Shown here piece after piece: positions 57,781-64,000 of a stretch of DNA of 64,000 nucleotides. The stretch's first letter is position 1. The number at the start of each line of letters is the position of its first letter. Made by a program: the position numbers and the translations under genes. The stretch lies in NCBI GenBank assembly GCA_017506865.1, contig JAFCMP010000468.1:744001-808000 (forward strand), in the 5' to 3' direction. Below the pieces are notes generated by a model. The model worked only from the letters and a program-made list of their open reading frames with translations. It did not search any database and was not told where the DNA came from. This DNA comes from Tribonema minus. Its lineage: Eukaryota > Sar > Xanthophyceae > Tribonematales > Tribonemataceae.

Positions 57781-60400
57781 ATGGGAGACAATCTTGACGA
57801 AGGCGACTGGGTGGAGGAAGTCGCAGAGGCCACAGCAGAGGCGGACCTCGTGGAGGGCGATTCAGACGCTGCAGGAAGCGATGGAGACACCTCATATGCA
57901 TCCGACGCATCCGATGTGCAATTGTCAGACGACGAGAGACCTCAACATACGCAGCCACCCAGCAGTCCTCCGACCAAGGGCAAGAAGCGAAAACTGCCAG
58001 AAGACTCCGGTGTAGATACTCAGAAGGCCGCAAAGAAGGCTGCGAAATTAAAAGAACTGAAGCTGAAAACACAAGCAAAGCGGCAAGAAGCATCAGCGGA
58101 GCAAAGTAGCAATGGCCGCGGCAGCAGCGATGCCTCCGCGTTGACGGCGCAGCAGGCGGCGGATGCGGTGTGGGAGCGGTGCTGTGCGGTACTGGGGCCC
58201 CAACTGGCAGAAATTGAGCTGCTGACGCCGTGGGTGGAGGCGGAGGACATGGCGGTGTTGGAGCAGTTTGGCGCGCACACCATCGCCAAGCTGCCCGGCT
58301 ACATCAAAGGTGAGCATCGCTGGTAGACAAGAACCCGCATGGCTCTTCTCGTAGTGGCAGCTGATGGCGTCTCGATATCGCCTGAATGAGTTGCTCGAAT
58401 GAGATCTTTGCAGTGCTCCCTGTGCACAGTGGTCATCCCCCGAGCAAAGACGCCAGAGCTCGGGCGGTGCCGACACGGCAGGGCGCAGGCAGGGGCCTTG
58501 AGAGCACCGCGAGAAGGACGATCTGGTTGACTGCCGTGCAGTGTTTGAAGTAGTGACTGGTGAATGTCATGCGGGCGCGCAGGCGCCAGTTTGTGCGCTT
58601 AAGCGCTGGCGTCCAGAGCCAACTGACTGTGGTGACTCTCCTGCGACTTTCTCAATACACACAGCCTGCATCAACTGTCGGCGCGGCAATGCGCTGCCGC
58701 ACCGATGGCTGGCAAGGCAAAGGGGAGAGGACGGTGCCGTCGGATGCAGGGCTGTGAACTCACTGTAGCGTCACTTGTAGCGTCACTTCAACGCGCCACA
58801 TCACGCAGGGCTCACCTGTCGCGGAAACGCAACCCTCGTGCTGACGCGTACAGAGTCATGTACTCTGCGACGGCCGAAGGTTGACGCTGGACTGCGAAAG
58901 GCACCTTGCACTGCGACGTCACGCGCTTTTGTGCCAAGTCTAATCTGAGTTGGGTTTGTAGGCCCTGGGATCTCGTCCGTGAGCGTGGCGGGCAGGCTCT
59001 GCGCCTGATAAGGTTCGACTACACTTTTGACTGGCAACAGAACTGCTAGTGCCACAGCAGCATTTGTGGGTGCCGCATTCAGATGAGCTACTCGTGAAGA
59101 TGTACGGCAAGGGGAGGGGTCAGCGATTATGCACCGCATGCCGTCACTCCGCCAGTGTGACACATGGTGACTGATGAAGACGTCAAACTGCTTTTGGGCA
59201 CACCAGTCAACATTCATCGCTGCGCCGTCGGCGTCAGTCACCAGTGGACGGTGACTCAAAATACACGATTCACCACTCTTTCGGCATGCGTCGTTGTCCT
59301 GCGGCGCCCGCGACTGCACGCACGCGTATGCCCATTCTGCGCAGCAGCACGCCGTCGTAGAAGAAATGCACACGCGTCCGCTGTGCTGGTGACGCAGCTG
59401 TCACGCGCCTCAGCAGCTGCGCTCACGCGCCACCTGCTTGCCCCCCCCCGCCCCCCCCCTGCCCCTCGCACCCACCGACAAACCAAACAGCCACGCTCCC
59501 CAACTGGCGCGCGCTGACTGCCGCGGCGCCGGCGAAGGACAGAGGCAGCGGCGGCGCGGTGAAGTGGGGGGCGGGGAAGCCCAGGGGGGGGGGCGCCAAG
59601 CCGCCCGCGCCGGGCGCCGGCAGCCCGCCGATCGTCATCGTCTGCAGCGGCGCGCGGCGCTGCATGGAGGTGATCAAGGCGCTGTCGCCGTTCCGCTGCC
59701 AGGTGCTCAAGCTCTTCGCCAAGCACCTCAAGCCCGCGGAGCAGGCCAAGATGCTGCGCCGCTACTTCCCCATCGCGGTCGGGTGAGTGAGGCAGTGAGT
59801 GAGTGAGTGAGTGAGGCAAGGATGCTGCGCCGCTACTTCCCCATTGCGGCCGGGTGAGTGAGTGAGTGAGTGAGTGAGTGAGTCCGCGCCCAGCGGCGTG
59901 TGCGCTGTGGTCCGCCATGCGCCCTCCACGTCAACGCGGTGAGGGGAGGCCCGCAAGTCCGGCTACGGCGCACGGAGTGGAAGCACTGTGGCCCCCGCTG
60001 CTCCGCGCTGCGCGCCGACGCATGCGGCAACCGTGCGATCTCCACGATGAATGCGGTGTCCGGCAGTCAACGCCAGATGCATGCGCCTGGCCCTCCGCTC
60101 GCCGCCGGCGCCGGCCGCCGTCATGCCGCGCTCCCCCACCGCGCTGACCCCCCCCCCCCCCCCCCTCCCCCGCGCGCACGCAGCACCCCCGGCCGCGTGC
60201 TGAAGCTCGCCGCGGAGGGCGCCGTCGCGCTCGGCGGCACGCAGCTGCTGCTGCTGGACGCGGCGCGCGACGCCAAGGGCCGCAGCGTGCTGGACATGGC
60301 CGGCGCGCGCGAGGACCTGTGCGAGCTGCTGCGCGCGCACGTGCGGCCGCACCTGCGCAGCGCGCCCGGCCCCGGCGCGCTGCAGCTGGGACTGTACTAG
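57781..60400 (+). CDS. CMS1: CMS1/CMSS1-family ribosome biogenesis protein, 345 aa, 3 exons
   Basis: Exons 57781-58309, 59491-59782, 60184-60400 (TAG). GT-AG, phases 1 and 2 agree. The N-terminal 110 residues are acidic, then lysine-rich (GKKRKLPEDS; KKAAKKAAKLKELK), as expected for a nucleolar protein. The C-terminal half carries the DEAD-box-like Cms1 signature: PPIVIVCSGARRCMEVIKAL, QVLKLFAKHLKPAEQ, FPIAVGTPGRVLKLA, LGGTQLLLLDAARDAKG. The length is slightly above yeast Cms1 (about 290). In yeast it associates with the small-subunit processome; that role is inferred for this copy. The first intron acceptor lies after a C-rich tract at 59441-59465, and the second after a C run at 60149-60166. 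Both the exon 2 end and the last exon end are duplicated nearby. Confidence 0.93.
59783..59883 (+). repeat. GAGT microsatellite grown from the 5' splice site, with exon-end copy
   Basis: The CMS1 exon 2 donor GTGAGTGAG begins a (GAGT)n tract. 71 bases on, the exon end (codons for MLRRYFPIAAG) reappears at about 59817-59853, followed by its own donor and a second (GAGT)7-8 tract (to 59883). The reading phase at the copied donor is the same as at the real one. Confidence 0.9.
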
Positions 60401-60550
60401 TCAAAATTTAATGCCGGGGGGGGGAGGGGGGGGGGGGGTCATTGTTGAAGTTGGCGGGCCTTGTGAGCGCGCCCGGCCCCGGCGCGCTGCGGCTGGGCCT
60501 GTACTAGTTGATGCTCACCGGGGGGGGGGGGGGTCATTGTTGAAGTTGGC
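60357..60550 (+). repeat. duplication of the last codons, stop and 3' flank of CMS1
   Basis: The terminal GCGCCCGGCCCCGGCGCGCT through TAG (60357-60400), and the following G run plus TCATTGTTGAAGTTGGCG, are repeated at 60467-60550 with the copied TAG at 60505. Period is 107 bases. Confidence 0.9.
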
Positions 60551-61531
60551 GAGCAGAGGTTGTGCCGTCGAGCGATGTGTGCCACGGTTTCGTGACTCGC
60601 GCAGCGCTTGACGCAGCTCTGTTCAGCGCGTACAGCTGCGGAGACCGGGGGGGGGGTAGGGGACAGGTTTCGTAATGCATTGAGGGCTGCGCCCTGATCC
60701 GTCATGTCATGCCGCCCCTGCGTGTTGCGTCCGCCCTTCCCTGCTGCGTCGTGTCGCGCCTGTGTCTGGCTGTGCGCCATGGCCTGGTAGACCCGAGGTG
60801 ATGCACGATGCGTAGCTGCGGCTTTCAGGTTCGCATCCCCCCCCCAAGGCTGCGGTGCGGGGGTGTCTACTGTCCCTGGAGGCTTGTCTGCTGCATGGAG
60901 CTTGTGTTCTTGCCTGCATGACAGCTTTCACTTTCAGTGGGGCCTTGTATATGCAAAATTTCGTGGCACTGTGCGCACCTGCTGTACGCACCTGTATATA
61001 TACATGTTAATCAACTACATCAATGAATACATGTGGCCATCAACAAGGAAAAACTATAGCTACTCTATAAGAGAGTTTTAGCTGTTGCTCACAACAATAC
61101 ACGTGTCATCAGTGACTCAAAAACAACCTGTGACTTTTCATTCATTCAAGCCAACTTTTTGGGGCAGTAGCGGGGCCGAAGGGCGGCAAGAGGGGTGGAG
61201 AGCGTGATGCAAAGAAGAAGTTGTCGCCAGCGGCGGTGATCCCACACCAGTGATCGCCGCTCGGCTGGCGCCAGCACCTCTGAAGCAGCACGCACACAGA
61301 CACACACGACAATGACTACGCCTTTCACAGTGAGTGCACCCTTTGCCTGTGCGCGCTCTGCACTGCAGCTGCCGGCATTTTTGCTGAGCGGTGGAGTGGC
61401 GCTACACTGATCACGGCGTTCCCAGGCCCCTCCCTCAGCCTAGCCTACTGCGCCTTTGGTGTTTCGCGAGAAGCTGTCCTACAAAAGCGGAGCGTGCAAA
61501 CTGCCAATTCAATTCCCGCTCACACACAAGC
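60401..61531. other. intergenic region, CMS1 3' flank and upstream of Q-rich gene
   Basis: After the duplicated terminal block there are G runs (60520-60535, 60646-60655) and a C run (60838-60846). AT-richer sequence follows from 60940 to 61140. No gene was recognised. The tract presumably holds the 3' UTR of CMS1 and the promoter of the next plus-strand gene. Confidence 0.5.
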
Positions 61532-62082
61532 ATGCCAACATGCCTGCCTGCTGCGCCGCAGCCGCAGCAGCCATCCTTTGGCACAAACAGGCCCCAGCCG
61601 CGGCCGGCGGGCGCAGGCGGCGGCGGTGCTGGCGAGATGGAGTTGGACTTTCAGCTCCTCGCCAACTACTTGATGGAAGATCCTAGCAATCAAGGTCAGT
61701 CATGCGTGCACGCATGCCGAGGCTGCTCAGGACTGCGCTGGAGCCATGCTCAGCGACACCAGGAACGTTTCCGTCTCATGCAGCCGAGCCTGGCTATTCG
61801 TCCGCGCCGCATGTACAAGTTCCGAGTTGTGTCTACTATTTGCAGACGGCGGCTGTATGTGCCGTCGTTCATGACGCTTATCATCATCATCGCTGCCTGC
61901 GCTGCACAGGGGCGGGCATGGTGTATGGAGCGCCGTTCGCAAACGGCCTCCCCCCGCCGCCCCCCACGCTGCCGCGGCCCCATGCCCTGCACCACCTGCA
62001 CGCCTTCCAAGGAGCTGGCGGGGGGCTGCCGCTGCCTCCGCACGCGCAGGCGCAGCTCGCGGCGGCAGCGGCGCGCCAACAT

Positions 62083-62114
<32 letters not shown>

Positions 62115-62716
62115 GCAGCACCGTGACGGGCAGCATCAGCCGGACGGTGCAGGCGGCGGCGGCGGTGGCGCTGGGGGAGGGCCCCCGCCGTCTTTTCTCT
62201 CTCGGATGCCGATGGGCATGCAGCCGTTTATGCGCATGCCGGGCGCGGGGGGCGGCGGCATGCCGCCGCGGCTGCCGGGCATGTCCATGGGCCCTGTGAT
62301 GGGCCTCAGCCCGCCGCCGCTCTCGCCGCAGATGCTGCAGCACATGAGCGCGCTGCCGCCGGCGCTCGCCATGCAGATGGGCATGGGCATGGGCATGGGG
62401 ATGCAGCAGGCGCACGTCGCGGCGGCGGCGGCGGCGCTCGCGCAGCAGCAGCAGCAGCAGGCCGCGGCGGCGGCGGTGGCGGCGGCGGCGGCGGCGGCGG
62501 CGCAGCAGCAACAGCAGCAGCAGATGCAGATGCAGATGCAGAAGTCAGCAGCGGGAGCAGCAGCAACCCCGTCGCCAACACCGGCGGCGGCAGCGCCGGC
62601 AGCGGTGGCAAGAGCAGGGGCGGCGGCAGGGGCAGGGGGTGTGGGAAAAGGTCGTACGCCACAGGCGCTGGGATTGGGCGGTGAGGGACGAGGTGGTGGA
62701 GCAACTGGCGCTACAG
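61532..62716 (+). CDS. Gln/Ala/Met-rich low-complexity protein, 3' end unresolved
   Basis: Exon 1 61532-61694 (ATG; MPTCLPAAPQPQQPSF then MELDFQLLANYLMEDPSNQ) joins in phase to exon 2 from 61910 (GAGMVYGAPFANGLPPPPP). It continues with polyproline, two long Gln runs (about 62082-62121 and 62440-62525), repeated Gly-Met (MGMGMGMG) and Pro/Met-rich stretches. The exon end is unclear: a GTGAGG donor at 62682 or GTGCGA at 62717. Around 62545-62700 the most protein-like reading moves between frames (GSSSNPVANTGGGSAGSGGK, then VRDEVVEQLALQ). The short acidic/hydrophobic N-terminal segment followed by Q/P/M-rich sequence resembles transcriptional coactivators in composition only. I do not recognise the family. 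Confidence 0.6.
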
Positions 62717-63319
62717 GTGCGAGAATCAGCAACTTGCTAGACATATGCTGCGTCGTGTATCTGTACGGTGTAGTGACGAAGACCCCGAATCGACAGGTCC
62801 CTCGGGCAGCAGCAGTGCAGTGTGCGATCTGTGCCGCAGCGCGTGCGCGCGTGGCGACGGCGTTGTGCGCCAGGCGTGTTGTTGGCCTCCGCAGAATGGG
62901 GGGGGGGGGTAGGATGCACAGTGACATGTCATGGGGCGTTCAGCAGCCTCTGCGGAGCGCTGAGTGAAGCCAAATCAGGTACCTTGCTGCTGGTCATGGT
63001 GTGCAAGCGTGTCACGGCGCTCATCACCAGAGGCAGATCAGCAACAGCGATTCAAGAATAAACCCAGAGCAGGGCCGAGCAGTGAAGTAGCCTTACCCCT
63101 GACCCCAAGCTGTGCGGTCCCGTCTGCCATCCCATCAGCGGTTCGCGCCGCCCTGCACATCTGCTGCTCGGTGACCGCTTTCACTGAAGTTCCACACCAG
63201 TACAGCCTCAGCGCGCCCGGCAATCGCTACGCAGTAGTACCCCTGCTCGGCGCCAGCCACCGCAAGCAGTTACACTTGCACCAGCTACACTTGCACCAGC
63301 CGCGGTAGACTGCGCCACA

Positions 63320-63438
63320 GATGTTCACGTGCGGCGCCGCTCACGTGCCGCCAGGCGGCGCTGAGCTGCGCGCCAACGCCGCACGCGCGCCTGCGCAGCG
63401 CGGCGGCGCTCTGACGGTGGCTGCGTGTCTCACACACG
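63320..63438 (+). CDS. possible downstream exon of the Q-rich gene
   Basis: An open segment (MFTCGAAHVPPGGAELRAN...) lies between a CAG acceptor (63319) and a GTAAGC donor. It is open only if entered in phase 0, which the GTGCGA donor allows in one frame of the previous exon. No family recognised. Bases 62717-63319 otherwise show nothing coding. There is a 15-base direct repeat (CTACACTTGCACCAG-like) at 63266-63299. Confidence 0.3.
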
Positions 63439-64000
63439 GTAAGCGCACACCAACACACTGTCGGTCGCAAGCGCTCTTCATGCGTGAAGACCGCGGCTCT
63501 TGTCTCAAGCGGGCTGCAGCGTTATGCTCCAGCAGGCGGCAACCGGCACTGTACGCGTGACGAGCGCAATGCGTTCGCAGCAGCGTGCGCAAATCCGCTG
63601 AAGCACCTCGCCGCTGCAGCGGGCCCGTCTGCAATGAAGTGTCAGTGCATCCATATTGCTGCGCCTGAGGGCCCCCGTGGCGGCACTTCAGCGGCAGTCG
63701 TGGCCCCTGCAAGCGGAGGGAGGGCGGCAGCGCCGACTCGCAGTGTAGACCATCTTGACTGGCACGCCTGTCACCAGAGACAGCTGTGCGACATTCATGA
63801 AACCTCTGCTTCCCACCTAACTTCACCTGATTTACACGCCAATTTTCTCAGTGGGATGTGCGGGCAGCAGACTCTGCTGAACAGCAGATGTCTCTGGGCT
63901 TCAGCCTCGCCAGGTTCGTGTAGGCAGCCATGTGAGCTTCTGGCAGACTGGACATGCTGACATTGCAGCCGTGTGCGGGAGGTTACGCCATGTCCCATTG
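63439..64000. other. right-edge sequence without a supported gene
   Basis: Probably intron or further exons of the plus-strand gene. Both strands are open for long stretches, but no segment carries a family signature. Confidence 0.35.

Noticed and set aside
59256..59918. Long antisense ORFs over the CMS1 exons, and similar antisense ORFs throughout
   Set aside because: High GC leaves all frames open; they show no family motifs and overlap exons supported by phase-consistent splicing.
60755..60850. tRNA-like arrangement (GGTTCGCATCC after a possible D-arm)
   Set aside because: No complementary acceptor stem or anticodon arm could be drawn; the T-arm-like word is next to a C run.

Overview
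The window is nuclear DNA from a GC-rich, intron-rich eukaryote, most probably a unicellular alga with a complex (secondary) plastid. Evidence: every gene I can reconstruct is cut into 3 to 13 exons with GT-AG junctions whose phases agree; acceptors are preceded by long C homopolymers used as pyrimidine tracts; degenerate TTAGGG/CCCTAA repeats sit inside introns; and one plastid-type protein (DUF1995/LPA3-like) begins with a hydrophobic leader ending ASAW, like the ASA-F/W signal-transit junction of red-derived plastids. The exact lineage (haptophyte, pelagophyte or other) cannot be fixed from the window.

Layout: five genes run head-to-tail on the minus strand, and two lie on the plus strand at the right end. 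Minus strand, left to right: (1) ADE2-type PurK-PurE AIR carboxylase, entering from beyond the left edge and ending at its ATG at 8486; (2) DUF1995/LPA3-like plastid protein, 9483-19528, 9 exons, 489 aa, intact; (3) class C (GABA-B type) GPCR with filamin-like ectodomain repeats and a Q-rich tail, 20555 to about 33001, 5' end not found; (4) EF-hand MscS-type mechanosensitive channel, 36259-46304, 11 exons; (5) TKL-like Ser/Thr kinase, 47366-57342, 10 exons. The kinase is divergent with (6) CMS1/CMSS1 ribosome-biogenesis protein, 57781-60400 (+), 3 exons, 345 aa; then (7) the start of a Q/A/M-rich protein, from 61532 (+). Most genes are spaced by about 1 kb; the 33002-36258 gap is longer and holds an AT-richer island with a hairpin. 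The genes share no obvious pathway (purine synthesis, plastid assembly, signalling, ion channel, kinase, ribosome biogenesis).

The strongest unusual signal is structural. Nearly every intron holds one to four degraded tandem copies of the adjoining exon edge, each with its own copy of the splice site. The copies are often separated by TTAGGG-like or C/G-homopolymer spacers, and one case at a gene 3' end duplicates the stop codon. This looks like intron birth and growth by repeated tandem duplication of exon-intron junctions. A second theme is apparent reading-frame shifts inside otherwise well-conserved GC-rich exons (GPCR TM1-TM2 and a filamin exon, MscS exon 2, kinase exon 9), which are either assembly indels or real. 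Exon coordinates were derived by hand from splice motifs, phase agreement and remembered family features; no search was run.
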